DNA from: Xanthomonas codiaei
GTDB taxonomy: Bacteria > Pseudomonadota > Gammaproteobacteria > Xanthomonadales > Xanthomonadaceae
Assembly: GCF_002939785.1 (NCBI RefSeq)
Contig: NZ_MDEC01000005.1
Location: 107,929-171,928 of the forward strand
Direction: 5' to 3'
Length of the DNA: 64,000 nt
Position 1 is the first letter of the stretch; each line of letters opens with the position of its first letter. The notes below the pieces were generated by a model that was given only the letters and a program-made list of their open reading frames with translations, made no database searches and had not been told where the DNA came from. The translations under genes and the position numbers were made by a program. Positions 8,306 to 17,200 of this stretch are shown here, in pieces.

Positions 8306-8704
8306 CTACTGCCCCAGCTGCGGCGTCTGGCTGCGCTCTGGCTGCTGTTCCTGCTCGCCGGGGCCGGTGAGTTGGCGTGCACGCTCGAACGACTGCGCTT
8401 CGGGTGTGCTCAGCGCCTGCTCGGTCTTCATGTGCGCGCGCAGATGCGCCGGGTTGGTCGGCTCGCCCTGCACCACGAACACGTTCTCGCCGCTGTGCAC
8501 ACCGGTGCCGTTCGCCTGGCTCATCAGCACGTGATCCACGCGCGACAGGCCGTTCTCCTTGGCCAGCGGCAACAGCGCGGCGGTGAGCCGCGCGCTGGCC
8601 TGGTCGGGCGTGCGCCCGTGCGCGGCGTCGATCGCGTGCACGCCGCGTTCGATCTGCTGATACATCGGATGGTCCGGATGCGAGGCCTGACGTGGGTCGT
8701 TCAT
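8306..8704 (-). CDS. Orphan XVIPCD protein (type IV secretion recruitment domain)
   Basis: The 132-residue product consists almost entirely of an XVIPCD-like domain, the C-terminal signal by which Xanthomonadaceae type IV secretion effectors bind VirD4. The diagnostic blocks appear in order: HPDHPMYQQIERGVHAID (about 9-26), NGLSRVDHVLMS, the ENVFVVQG strand, NPAHLRAHMKTEQAL, and a Gln-rich tail GPGEQEQQPERSQTPQLGQ. What is missing is any N-terminal toxin or enzyme domain: only about 8 residues precede the XVIPCD. The ATG at 8704 is 28 bases past the pepQ stop on the same strand. Upstream of its stop, 8004-8305 contains nothing else I can support. It could be a truncated effector, an adaptor or a decoy. 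Confidence 0.82.
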   Translation of the reverse strand: MNDPRQASHPDHPMYQQIERGVHAIDAAHGRTPDQASARLTAALLPLAKENGLSRVDHVLMSQANGTGVHSGENVFVVQGEPTNPAHLRAHMKTEQALSTPEAQSFERARQLTGPGEQEQQPERSQTPQLGQ

Positions 8705-8732
8705 GGGAATGCTCCGTGCGGCACAGGGCCGG

Positions 8733-10058
8733 TCATGCGGCGGCAAATACCGGGCGCGTCAGGTTTTCCGGCGCGTCGTCGGTGCACACCACTTCGTCTT
8801 CGATGCGGATGCCGCCATAGGGTTTGAAGTATTCCACGCGCTGCCAGTCGATGCTGGCGGCGTGGCCGTTCTTCTTCACTTCCTCCAGCAGCATGTCGAT
8901 GAAATACACGCCCGGTTCGATGGTCACCACCATGCCCGGCTCAAGCACGCGGGTCAGGCGCAGATACGGATGACCCGCGGGCCGCTCGATGCGCCCGCCC
9001 TGGTCGCTGGCGGCAAACCCCGCCACATCATGCACCTGCAGGCCGATCAGGTGGCCCAGGCCGTGCGGGAAGAATGCGGCGCTGACGCCGGTGGCCAGGG
9101 CCGCCTCGGGCGAGATGGTGAGGATGCCGAACTCCTTGAGGATGCCCATCAGCGCCAGGTGCGCATCGACGTGCAGCTGCCTGTAGTCCACGCCGGCACG
9201 CACGCCCTGGCCCATGCGCAATTGCGCGGCGTCCACCGCATCGATCAACGCCTGGAACTCGCTGCCGGTATCGGCGGCATAGGTGCGGGTGATGTCGCTG
9301 GCATAGCCGTGGGCCGAGGCGCCGGCATCGATCAGGAAGCTGCGCAGCGGTTGCGGCGGCTGCTGGCCCAGCTCGGTGTAATGCAGCACCGCGCCATGCT
9401 CGTTGAGCGCGATGATGTTGCCATAGGGTAGTTCGTTGGCGTCCTGGCCCACTGCGCCACAGTAGGCCATGTGGATGCCGAATTCGCTCTGGCCGGCGCG
9501 AAACGCGGCTTCGGCGGCGCGATGACCGCGCACGGCCAGCTGCTGGGCGATACGCATCAGCGCCAGTTCGTAGGGCGTCTTGAAGGCGCGCCGATACTCC
9601 AGATAATCGAGCACCGGCTGCGGGTTGTTCGGTACGTAGGCGCCGAGCGCGCTGTTGGCCTCGCCCAGGATGGCGCAGCGTTCGCTGCGCGCGGGCAGCA
9701 GCGCCAGCGCCTCCTCGGGCGTGCGGATGATGTGGATATCGCAGTGTTCCACCCACCAGCCACTCGGTGCATCAGGCACCACGTGCCAGTAGTCGAACGG
9801 CTGATGGAAGATCACCGTCGGTCGCTGGCCCGGTGTGTAGACCAGCCAGCTGTTGGGCACCCGGGTCAGCGGTACCCAGGCCTTGAACTGCGGATTGACC
9901 GCATACGGGTAATCGCGGTCGTCGAACACCTGGTAATGCAGGTTGCCGCTGGGCACCACCAGATGATCGAAACCACCGCGCTGCAGCGCCTGGTCGGCAC
10001 GCGCGGTGAGCGTGCGCAGGTGGTCGGAATACAGGCGGCTCAGGGAGGGCTGGGTCAT
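8733..10058 (-). CDS. pepQ: Xaa-Pro dipeptidase PepQ
   Basis: A 441-residue M24B prolidase-type enzyme that cleaves X-Pro dipeptides. The N-terminal domain carries SGNLHYQVFDDRDYPYAVNP (about 37-56), as in bacterial PepQ. The metal site is seen as LIDAGASAHGYASDITRTYA (two Asp), HGLGHLIGLQVHDV (His), TIEPGVYF (Glu) and GIRIEDEVV (Glu). It is monocistronic or pairs with the downstream XVIPCD gene. It is separated by 60 bases from the PilZ gene upstream. Confidence 0.93.
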   Translation of the reverse strand: MTQPSLSRLYSDHLRTLTARADQALQRGGFDHLVVPSGNLHYQVFDDRDYPYAVNPQFKAWVPLTRVPNSWLVYTPGQRPTVIFHQPFDYWHVVPDAPSGWWVEHCDIHIIRTPEEALALLPARSERCAILGEANSALGAYVPNNPQPVLDYLEYRRAFKTPYELALMRIAQQLAVRGHRAAEAAFRAGQSEFGIHMAYCGAVGQDANELPYGNIIALNEHGAVLHYTELGQQPPQPLRSFLIDAGASAHGYASDITRTYAADTGSEFQALIDAVDAAQLRMGQGVRAGVDYRQLHVDAHLALMGILKEFGILTISPEAALATGVSAAFFPHGLGHLIGLQVHDVAGFAASDQGGRIERPAGHPYLRLTRVLEPGMVVTIEPGVYFIDMLLEEVKKNGHAASIDWQRVEYFKPYGGIRIEDEVVCTDDAPENLTRPVFAAA

Positions 10059-10118
10059 GCAGGACTCGATCGGCGATGCGAAGCAAACATCGATTTTGCC
10101 GCAAACCCGGTGACGCGG

Positions 10119-10466
10119 TCAGCCCACCATGTGTTCTTCGGCGATCCAGGCACGCAGGCGCATGCGATGCGGCTCGGACATGCTCAGGAAGCGGAAGCCG
10201 GCCCAGGCCTGGCCCGGTGCGTGTGCCGCGTCCGACCACAGCAGGTGCACACCGACATCGATCTCGGTCGCACGGCCGATGCGCTCGGGCAGGCTGAAGC
10301 GCAGCTGGTACAGCGCATCATCGTGCAGCGGAACCGAGGCCAACAGCAACATGCCGGTCTCGGAGACATTGCCGACGCGGCCGATCTGCGCCTCGGTCAG
10401 CATGTCGATGACCGGCACCAGGTCGCTGGGCTGGCGGCGGGGCGCGCGGCGGGTGTCCTGGATCAT
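10119..10466 (-). CDS. PilZ-domain protein (predicted c-di-GMP receptor)
   Basis: A 115-residue single-domain PilZ protein. Both c-di-GMP contacts are present: an RxxxR box in the N-terminal RRAPRR segment (about 6-11) and NVSETG (NxSxxG) about 25 residues later, followed by the six-stranded barrel ending in WAGFRFLSMSE. These residues predict real ligand binding, unlike the degenerate PilZ proteins of pilus assembly. The ATG at 10466 overlaps the stop of the upstream DUF1631 gene by 4 bases, so the two are translationally coupled and probably act together. Confidence 0.9.
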   Translation of the reverse strand: MIQDTRRAPRRQPSDLVPVIDMLTEAQIGRVGNVSETGMLLLASVPLHDDALYQLRFSLPERIGRATEIDVGVHLLWSDAAHAPGQAWAGFRFLSMSEPHRMRLRAWIAEEHMVG

Positions 10467-12865
10467 GGCGATGTCTCGGCGGGGGATTGGCCGGCCAGGC
10501 TGCGTAGCGTGCGTACGGTGGCATGCCAGGCACGATCGATCAGTCGCGATTTTTCTTCCACCAGCAGCCGCGCCTGGCCACTGGCCATCAGCCGTGCCAG
10601 ACCGTCGAGCGAGTGGTCGCCAACCTTCTGCCCGCGTTGATTGACGAACAGCGCGTGGTCGGTCATCGGGCTGTACCAGGACAGCCGCTGCCGGCGCAGG
10701 TCGCCCTGCTGGTTGATGGTGAATTCGAACCAGGTACCGAAGGGCAGGCTGCGCAACTGCGTGTAGTACTCCTCTTCGGCCGGCGTGCGCGGGGCCGCGG
10801 CCGGCTTGCGCGCTGCGCCCTCGCCCTGGTCGCCCAGCCGTGCGCGCGCCTTGAGCTTGGCGGTGAGCTCGGTGCGCGAGGTGAGTGCGTCCTCGCCGCC
10901 GGGCGTGGCCAGGCGGCGCGCGATCGCGGCCGCTTCGTCGTGGTGGTAGCCGACCTGCAGCAGCGCGGTTTCCACATCGGTGGCTAGCGCGCTGTCGATG
11001 GGCTCGCCCTTGCTGCGGCAGGTGGCCTCGGCGATGCGCGCGGTCAAGGCCTGGCGTTCGTCCCATTCGGGCGATTGTTCGCCCTGGCGCAGCAGGGTGA
11101 GGGTGAGCACATCGGACCAGGCCTGGCGCAGCAGCGACTGCACGAAGCGCGGCGGTGCGCTGCGTTCGCACAGGTCTTCGATGCGGGCCTGGGCCTGCTG
11201 CTTGGCCGATTCCAGCCGCTCCTTGCCGCGGGCGGCATCCACGTGCCGGCGTTCGGCGACCTCGGCCTTGCGGCCGAGCGCGCGCAGGTGCGCCTGGATG
11301 TCGTCGTTGGCGGCGGCGAACACCGCTTCGTCGCCCTGGTAGGTGTCCACAATGCGGTCGACCGCGCTGCCCAGCTTGTGCAGCAGCTGCGGGTCGATGT
11401 CGTCTTCGCCCAGCCACACCGCGCCGGACTCGGCCACGGTGTTGAGCAGCTCGCGCACCGGGTGTTGGTCGCGCACGAAGAAATGCGTGTCGGTCAGCGC
11501 GGCGCGCACCACCGGAACCTGCAGTCTGGCCAGCAGCGCCTGTGCCGGGGTGTGCTCGCGGACCTCGCGCTGCATCTGCGCATACAGCAGGCCGAGCAGG
11601 TCGAAGGTGTCGGTGTCCTGCGGCGACAGCGCCGCGCCAGGGCCATGCTGGGCACGCAGCACCTCCAGCACCTGACGCTGGACCGCATCGATACCGCTGG
11701 CCTGCGGCAGCGGGTCGGCCTGCGCGCGCAGGGCGCCTTGCAGGCTGGCCAGGGCCTCGCCGAGCGCGGCCTTGGGTACCGCAACCGAGGCCGCCGCAGC
11801 GGATGGTGCGGCAGGCTGTGCCGCGGCGGCCTGCACCAGGCTGCCTGGCGCGGCGCCCTGGTGCGCGTTGCCGGCGATCTGTGCCTGGCGCGCCGAAGAC
11901 ATCAGGCCCCCGAGCGCCTGCGCGGCATCGGCCAGTGCCGGTGAGCCGGCCACTGCGCCCTTGGCGGCGGCAGCCGGCGTTGCAGCGGCGGCGCCCTGCG
12001 GATCGAGCAGCGCGCTCTGCCAGGCGGTCGGTGCGGCTGCGCCACTCCAGCCGGTGGCCGGGCGCCCCGTGCGTTGTGCGCTGCCGCGGCTGGTCGCATC
12101 CTTGGGCGTGCCCGCGGCGGCCGGTGCCGTGCGCCGGGTCTGGACCTGGGTGGGTTTGATCAGGTACGGGTGATAGATCAGTCCCGGCAGGATGCCCTCG
12201 TGTTCCAGGGCGCTATTGGCGCGTTCGAACAGGTCGCCCAGCCGGTCCATCACCTGGCGCTCGAACACCTTGTACAGGGTCAGCTGACCATCCAGGTTGA
12301 GCCCGAGCGCGTGGCCGCACTCGCGCAGGATCCGGCACAGCGCGTACGGCCCGAGCGGCAGGGCTTCCAGTTCGAATTCGGGCACCGCGCCGATCACCGC
12401 CAGCCGCTGCGCGAGCAATTGCAGTGCATGGGCGCGCCGCGAGGTCTCGCGCCGGGCGATCTCGCTGAGCACGATGTCGCGGTCGATCTCGGTGTCTTCC
12501 ACCAGCGTGAGCATCTGCGGATGCGCCGTCGCATCCGGTGGCGGCATCAACGCAGGGCGTGCGTGCAGGTTGGCTAGGTCCTGCGCCAGTTCCTGCAGGA
12601 AGCGCTGCGGAAAGCGGTCGATGTGATCGCGCAGCCCGCGTGTCTGCGCGTAGGTGTCGGCCTGGATCTGGCTGTTGCGCGCATGTTCGGCCTTGTGCAG
12701 CAGCTCGCGCTCCAGCTCGACGATGGTCAGCCGCAGCGGCCCGCCAAGCGCCTGCACGCAGTGCGCATGCAACATGCCCAGCAGGCGCCGGCCGCGCGCG
12801 GACACTGGCGCATCGGCGATCGGACCGCTGAGCGTGGGCTGCAGGGAAGAGGCGGGCGTGGACAT
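10463..12865 (-). CDS. Large DUF1631 protein
   Basis: The roughly 800-residue product belongs to the DUF1631 family of large cytoplasmic proteins of unknown function; old annotations as thymidine phosphorylase are not supported by any motif seen here. The N-terminal third is helical, with RFLQELAQDLANL and ILSE-type blocks. An Ala/Pro/Gln-rich linker runs from about 255 to 390, and the C-terminal half (from about 400) has long charged helices and ends in the FEFTINQQGDLRRQRLSWYS block. There is no signal peptide. The start is uncertain: ATG 12865 or an in-frame ATG at 12904. A long in-frame extension towards 13711 overlaps hemW and is rejected. The gene is coupled to the PilZ gene, which suggests control by c-di-GMP (inference). 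Confidence 0.82.
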   Translation of the reverse strand: MSTPASSLQPTLSGPIADAPVSARGRRLLGMLHAHCVQALGGPLRLTIVELERELLHKAEHARNSQIQADTYAQTRGLRDHIDRFPQRFLQELAQDLANLHARPALMPPPDATAHPQMLTLVEDTEIDRDIVLSEIARRETSRRAHALQLLAQRLAVIGAVPEFELEALPLGPYALCRILRECGHALGLNLDGQLTLYKVFERQVMDRLGDLFERANSALEHEGILPGLIYHPYLIKPTQVQTRRTAPAAAGTPKDATSRGSAQRTGRPATGWSGAAAPTAWQSALLDPQGAAAATPAAAAKGAVAGSPALADAAQALGGLMSSARQAQIAGNAHQGAAPGSLVQAAAAQPAAPSAAAASVAVPKAALGEALASLQGALRAQADPLPQASGIDAVQRQVLEVLRAQHGPGAALSPQDTDTFDLLGLLYAQMQREVREHTPAQALLARLQVPVVRAALTDTHFFVRDQHPVRELLNTVAESGAVWLGEDDIDPQLLHKLGSAVDRIVDTYQGDEAVFAAANDDIQAHLRALGRKAEVAERRHVDAARGKERLESAKQQAQARIEDLCERSAPPRFVQSLLRQAWSDVLTLTLLRQGEQSPEWDERQALTARIAEATCRSKGEPIDSALATDVETALLQVGYHHDEAAAIARRLATPGGEDALTSRTELTAKLKARARLGDQGEGAARKPAAAPRTPAEEEYYTQLRSLPFGTWFEFTINQQGDLRRQRLSWYSPMTDHALFVNQRGQKVGDHSLDGLARLMASGQARLLVEEKSRLIDRAWHATVRTLRSLAGQSPAETSP

Positions 12866-12910
12866 CCGGGGCAGGCTCGGTTCGAAGCGTGAGCTATGTA
12901 GCATGTTTCC

Positions 12911-13013
12911 GCTACCGAGCGAACCTGCGTGCGGAGGCTGTCCGGCCGTTGCTCTCCACAGGCGCAGGCGATGGCAGACCGTCGTGAGCCCGAGCAGGTT
13001 CGCCTCCGGTAGC
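12911..13013. repeat. Long-range inverted repeat in the hemW-DUF1631 spacer
   Basis: The arm GCTACCGAGCGAACCTGC (12911-12928) is complementary, with a two-base indel, to GCAGGTTCGCCTCCGGTAGC (12994-13013). About 65 bases lie between the arms. It sits just upstream of the DUF1631 start, on a transcript arriving from hemW. It may be a 5' UTR structure or a chance or remnant repeat. I see nothing else in 12905-13205. Confidence 0.45.
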
Positions 13014-13205
13014 AAGCTGCAGCCACCGGGCCGGCCGCTGCAGCGGGCAGGCAGCCGCCAGGCAGGCGCGGCCGCTGCCGGTCGGCTGACGCGCAGAGAC
13101 TGCGTTGTGCCGCCGCAAGCTGCATCTGGCCGATGGTGATCTTGCGGCAGCGCGTTTGCCGTGCCTGCGTGGCGCAGGCCGCTCACCTGTTGCGCGCGGT
13201 GGCAG

Positions 13206-14363
13206 TCAGTCCAGGAACAGCTCGACCACGTCGTTTGTGAAACGGCGGCCCAGTTCGGTGGGCAGCATGCGCCCGTCGTGCTCGACCAGCCAGCCCTGCG
13301 CCTGCGCGCGCGCCAGCGGTGCGGCAATCGCCGAGGCCGGCAGCCCGGTGCAGGCTTCGAAGTCGGCCAGCCGGAAGCCTTCGTGCAGCCGCAGCAGGTT
13401 GAGCATGTATTCGAACGGCAGCCGTTCGCGCGGCACGGGGTCGTCGCCGCCGATCGACGCCGCCATGCCGGCGCTGGCCAGATAGCTTTGCGGATGCTTG
13501 TGCTTCCAGCGGCGCAGCACCTGCTGCTGCGCGCCGGAACTGATCTTGCCGTGCGCGCCGGCGCCGATGCCCAGGTAATCGCCGAAGCGCCAGTAATTGA
13601 GGTTGTGCGCGCACTGCCGCCCCGGTTTGGCGTAGGCGCTGACTTCGTACTGCGCGTAGCCGGCCTCTGCCAGCAAGGCTTGGCAATGTTCCTGGATATC
13701 CCAGGCCGCATCGTCGTCGGGAATGCCGGTGGGCGGCCGCGCGAAGAACACCGTGTTCGGCTCCAGCGTGAGCTGGTAGTGCGACAGATGGGTGGGCTGC
13801 AGCGCGAAGGCGCGTTCCAGGTCGTGCTCGGCCTGGGCCAGCGTCTGCTCGGGCAGGGCGTACATCAAGTCGATGTTGAGATTGTCGTAGCCGGCATCCT
13901 GCGCCAGCTTGATCGCACGTTCGGCTTCGCCGCTGTCGTGGATGCGGCCGAGCCGTTGCAGCGCCACATCGTCGAAGCTCTGCACGCCAAAGCTCAGCCG
14001 GTTCACGCCGGCGGCGCGGTAATGCTCGAAGCGCCCATGTTCGGCAGTGCCCGGATTGGTTTCCAGGGTGATTTCCAGATTCGGCGCAAACCGCAGCCGC
14101 GCCGCGGCCGCCTGCAGGAAGCGGTCGATCGCCGCAGGCGGAAACAGGCTGGGCGTGCCACCGCCGAAGAACACCGAATGCACCACCCGGCCCCAGACCA
14201 ACGGCAGATCCGCATCCAGATCGCGGATCAGCGCATCCACGTAATCGTCGAACGGCAACGCACCCTTGGCCGCATGCGAATTGAAATCGCAGTACGGGCA
14301 CTTGCGTACGCACCAGGGCAGGTGCACATAGAGCGACAGCGGCGGCGGAATCAGCTCAGGCAT
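13206..14363 (-). CDS. hemW: Radical SAM heme chaperone HemW
   Basis: HemW is the HemN-like radical SAM protein that binds and delivers heme rather than oxidising coproporphyrinogen. The 385-residue product has the cluster-binding motif as Cys18-x3-Cys22-x2-Cys25 (WCVRKCPYCDF), GGGTPS shortly after, the ETNPGT segment and the C-terminal HemN_C-type region. It lacks the N-terminal extension of true HemN. It follows rdgB with a 15-base spacer at the end of the rph-VOC-rdgB-hemW operon; rdgB-hemW adjacency is common in gammaproteobacteria. Confidence 0.93.
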   Translation of the reverse strand: MPELIPPPLSLYVHLPWCVRKCPYCDFNSHAAKGALPFDDYVDALIRDLDADLPLVWGRVVHSVFFGGGTPSLFPPAAIDRFLQAAAARLRFAPNLEITLETNPGTAEHGRFEHYRAAGVNRLSFGVQSFDDVALQRLGRIHDSGEAERAIKLAQDAGYDNLNIDLMYALPEQTLAQAEHDLERAFALQPTHLSHYQLTLEPNTVFFARPPTGIPDDDAAWDIQEHCQALLAEAGYAQYEVSAYAKPGRQCAHNLNYWRFGDYLGIGAGAHGKISSGAQQQVLRRWKHKHPQSYLASAGMAASIGGDDPVPRERLPFEYMLNLLRLHEGFRLADFEACTGLPASAIAAPLARAQAQGWLVEHDGRMLPTELGRRFTNDVVELFLD

Positions 14364-14378
14364 GGCACCACGCGTCGG

Positions 14379-14978
14379 TCACAGCGCCAGCGCGCGTAGC
14401 TTGTGCTGCAGCGTGGCCAACGCCACTGCGCGATGGCTCAGGCGGTTCTTCAGGTCGCTGTCCATTTCTGCGGCAGTCAGGCCATGCACCGGGTCCAGGA
14501 ACACCGGGTTGTAGCCGAACCCACCGTCGCCGCGCGGCGCAGTGGTGATGACGCCTTCCCAGCTGCCTTCGGCGATCAGCGGCTGCGGATCTTCCGGATG
14601 GCGCAGCAGCACGATCACCGCATAGAAACGCGCGCTGCGGCGCTCGGCCGGCACCACGCGCATCGCCTCGAGCAATTTGGCGTTGTTGGCCTGTGCGTTG
14701 GTGGGGCTGCCGGCATAGCGCGCGCTGTACAGGCCGGGCGCGCCGCCCAGGGCATCGACGATCAGGCCCGAGTCGTCGGCCAGTGCCGGCAGGCCGGTCA
14801 CTGCGCTGGCGTGGCGGGCCTTGATCAAGGCATTCTCGACGAAGGTGAGGCCGGTTTCCGGTACATCCTCCACGCCCAGCTCGCCCTGCGCCACGATCTG
14901 CAGCGGCAGGCCGGCCAGCATGGCGCGCAGTTCTTCCAGCTTGCCGGCGTTGCCGCTGGCCAATACCAGTTGTTTCAT
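14379..14978 (-). CDS. rdgB: dITP/XTP pyrophosphatase RdgB
   Basis: RdgB hydrolyses non-canonical purine nucleoside triphosphates (dITP, XTP) and so protects DNA. The 199-residue product has the Ham1 family signatures: LVLASGNAGKLEEL (4-17), TFVENALIKARHA, ADDSGLIVDALGG, and FGYNPVF with the following SHRAVAL. ATG 14978 gives the standard N-terminus; the in-frame ATG 8 codons upstream does not. Its start overlaps the VOC gene stop by 4 bases. Confidence 0.95.
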   Translation of the reverse strand: MKQLVLASGNAGKLEELRAMLAGLPLQIVAQGELGVEDVPETGLTFVENALIKARHASAVTGLPALADDSGLIVDALGGAPGLYSARYAGSPTNAQANNAKLLEAMRVVPAERRSARFYAVIVLLRHPEDPQPLIAEGSWEGVITTAPRGDGGFGYNPVFLDPVHGLTAAEMDSDLKNRLSHRAVALATLQHKLRALAL

Positions 14979-15367
14979 TGCCTGGGCTCCAGCAGATCCC
15001 ACCGGGTGCCGTACAGGTCGCGGAACACCACGACCGTGCCGTACGGTTCCTCGCGCGGGGTTTCCAGAAATTCCACACCAAATGCCTGCATCGCCGCGTG
15101 GTCGCGCCAGAAGTCGTCGGTGTAGAGGAAATGATCCACCCGTCCGCCGGTCTGGTCGCCGATACGTGCCTGTTGTGCGGCATCGCCCGGTTGCGCGAGC
15201 AGCAGGGCGGCCTCGTCTGCGCCGCCAGGGCCGATCACCACCCAGCGCTTGCCCTCGCCCAGTGCACGGTCTTGCAGCACCTGGAAGCCCAGCGCGCCGG
15301 TGTACCAGGCAATGGCCGCGTCGTAGTCGGCCACCAACAGCGTGGTCAGGGCGATACGCCGCTTCAT
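14975..15367 (-). CDS. VOC superfamily (glyoxalase-like) protein
   Basis: A 130-residue vicinal-oxygen-chelate fold protein: beta-alpha-beta modules beginning [20 protein letters not shown] (roughly) and ending in [15 protein letters not shown]. The substrate is not known. Candidate metal ligands are His near the middle (VDHFLY) and the terminal Glu. It overlaps rph upstream and rdgB downstream by 4 bases each, so it is fully embedded in the operon. Homologues annotated as bleomycin-resistance proteins give no reliable guide to function. Confidence 0.85.
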   Translation of the reverse strand: MKRRIALTTLLVADYDAAIAWYTGALGFQVLQDRALGEGKRWVVIGPGGADEAALLLAQPGDAAQQARIGDQTGGRVDHFLYTDDFWRDHAAMQAFGVEFLETPREEPYGTVVVFRDLYGTRWDLLEPRQ

Positions 15368-16089
15368 GCGGCCAGCGCGGCGCGTTGCAGCGCGAACAGT
15401 TCGCCCATGCCTTTTTCAGCCAGCGTCAGCAGCGCATCGAGTTCTTCGCGGCGGAAGGCATGGCCTTCTGCCGTGCCCTGCAGCTCGATGAAGCCGCCGC
15501 CGTCGTTCATCACCACGTTCATGTCGGTGTCGCAGTCGCTGTCTTCCGGGTAATCCAGGTCCAGCACCGGCTCGCCGCGGTAGATGCCCACCGACACCGC
15601 TGCCACCGCGCCGATCAGCGGATGCTTCTTGATGTCGCCACGCTTGAGCAGCAGGTTCACCGCATCGGCCAGCGCCACGTAGGCGCCGGTGATGGCCGCG
15701 GTGCGGGTGCCGCCATCGGCCTGCAGCACGTCGCAGTCCAGGGTGATGGTGCGCTCGCCCAGGGCATTGCGATCCACGCAGGCGCGCAGTGCGCGGCCGA
15801 TCAGACGCTGGATTTCCAGCGTGCGCCCACCCTGCTTGCCGCGTGCGGCTTCGCGGTCGGAGCGGGTGTGGGTGGAGCGCGGCAGCATGCCGTATTCGGC
15901 GGTGACCCAGCCTTCGCCCTTGCCGCGCAGGAAGTTCGGCACGCGGTTTTCCACGCTGGCGGTGCACAGCACGCGGGTGTCGCCGAAGCTCACCAGCACC
16001 GAGCCTTCGGCATGGCGGGTGAAGGCGCGTTCGATGCGCACCGGGCGCAGCTGATCGGCCATGCGGCCGCTGGGACGGGAAAAGGTCAT
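15364..16089 (-). CDS. rph: Ribonuclease PH
   Basis: RNase PH trims the 3' ends of tRNA precursors by phosphorolysis. The 241-residue product starts with [16 protein letters not shown] and carries [19 protein letters not shown] (about 58-76; substrate/phosphate-binding Arg residues) and [20 protein letters not shown] with the catalytic acidic residues. It is the first gene of the rph-VOC-rdgB-hemW operon and is transcribed divergently from yicC, with about 105 bases between them for both promoters. Full length, unlike the frameshifted rph of E. coli K-12. Confidence 0.96.
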   Translation of the reverse strand: MTFSRPSGRMADQLRPVRIERAFTRHAEGSVLVSFGDTRVLCTASVENRVPNFLRGKGEGWVTAEYGMLPRSTHTRSDREAARGKQGGRTLEIQRLIGRALRACVDRNALGERTITLDCDVLQADGGTRTAAITGAYVALADAVNLLLKRGDIKKHPLIGAVAAVSVGIYRGEPVLDLDYPEDSDCDTDMNVVMNDGGGFIELQGTAEGHAFRREELDALLTLAEKGMGELFALQRAALAA

Positions 16090-16194
16090 GCGTGAGTCCG
16101 GAAGTCGGGAGGTGGTCGGTCGGCGCGTGGCGGGGCGGTCAGCCAGCGCGGGAGGCTAGGGTACCATTCGCGCTTTGATGGGACGGGATTGACG

Positions 16195-17055
16195 ATGATC
16201 CGAAGCATGACCGCGTTTGCCGGCGGCGAACGCATCACGCCCTGGGGCACGCTCGGCTGCGAGCTGCGCTCGGTCAACCACCGCTTTCTGGAAGTGGGCA
16301 CGCGCCTGCCGGAGGAATTGCGTGCGCTGGAGCCGTTGCTGCGCGAGCGCGTGGCGGCCAGGAACAGCCGCGGCAAGCTGGACCTGACGCTGCGCCTGCG
16401 CGCGCCGGACAACGCGCAGACCCTGGCGGTGAACGAGGCGCTGCTGCAGGAACTGGGCGCGCTGGCCATGCGGCTGGACGCGAGCTTCCCCAAGCTGCAG
16501 GTGGGCTTCACCGAACTGCTGCAACTGCCCGGCGTGCTGCAGGTGCAGGACGTGGATGCGCCGGCCCTGCAGGCACAGGCGCTGGCCTTGCTGGACGAGG
16601 TGGTGGACAGTTTCGTGGCTGCGCGCGAGCGCGAAGGCGCCAAGCTGGCCGAGGCAATCGGCGAACGGGTGGATGCGATCGAGCGCATCGCCGCGCAGGT
16701 GCGCAGCCTGATCCCGGTGATCCGCGAAGGCCAGCGCGCCAAGCTGGCCGCACGCCTGGCCGACCTGCCGCATCCGGTGGACCCGGGCCGCGCCGAGCAG
16801 GAACTGGTGCTGTGGCTGCAGAAGCTCGACGTGGACGAAGAACTGGACCGGCTGTCCAGCCATATCGGCGAGATCCGCCGCGTGCTCAAGCAGCGCGAAC
16901 CGGTGGGCCGCCGCCTGGATTTCCTGCTGCAGGAATTCAACCGCGAGGCCAATACGCTCGGCTCCAAATCGGTGGACAGCCGCACCTCCAACGCTGCGGT
17001 GGACCTGAAGGTGCTGATCGACCAGATCCGCGAGCAGGTGCAGAACATCGAATAG
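16195..17055 (+). CDS. yicC: YicC family endoribonuclease-like protein
   Basis: A 286-residue YicC-family protein. The start IRSMTAFAGGE and the SVNHRFLEV block form the N-terminal YicC domain; the C-terminal DUF1732 domain includes REPVGRRLDFLLQEFNREAN and ends TLGSKSVDS. Members act as endoribonucleases in E. coli. ATG 16195 is preferred over a TTG two codons earlier. gmk follows after about 145 bases filled by a GGGATTC repeat element; yicC next to gmk is a widespread arrangement. Confidence 0.92.
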   Translation: MIRSMTAFAGGERITPWGTLGCELRSVNHRFLEVGTRLPEELRALEPLLRERVAARNSRGKLDLTLRLRAPDNAQTLAVNEALLQELGALAMRLDASFPKLQVGFTELLQLPGVLQVQDVDAPALQAQALALLDEVVDSFVAAREREGAKLAEAIGERVDAIERIAAQVRSLIPVIREGQRAKLAARLADLPHPVDPGRAEQELVLWLQKLDVDEELDRLSSHIGEIRRVLKQREPVGRRLDFLLQEFNREANTLGSKSVDSRTSNAAVDLKVLIDQIREQVQNIE

Positions 17056-17056
17056 C

Positions 17057-17196
17057 CGGGATTCGGGATTCGGGATGGGGCAGTTGCCGGTTCCCGATGT
17101 CTGCGGGCTGCGCCCAATCCCGGTAGCATGTCGACCCCGGTGGTACCGGTCCGCAGTCCGTTCGCGAATCCCGACTCCCCAATTCCGAATCCCTGA
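17057..17196. repeat. GGGATTC-type inverted-repeat element between yicC and gmk
   Basis: Starts one base after the yicC stop with tandem GGGATTC units (GGGATTCGGGATTCGGGAT) and ends four bases before the gmk ATG with complementary CGAATCCCGACTCCCC and CCGAATCCC units. The 100-base middle differs from the other copies. The right arm overlaps the gmk translation initiation region, so no clean Shine-Dalgarno sequence is visible. Confidence 0.75.
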
Positions 17197-17200
17197 TCCT

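Noticed and set aside
12866-13711. In-frame N-terminal extension of the DUF1631 gene
   Set aside because: It runs through the spacer and into hemW, which has all radical-SAM motifs; the extension has shadow-type composition.
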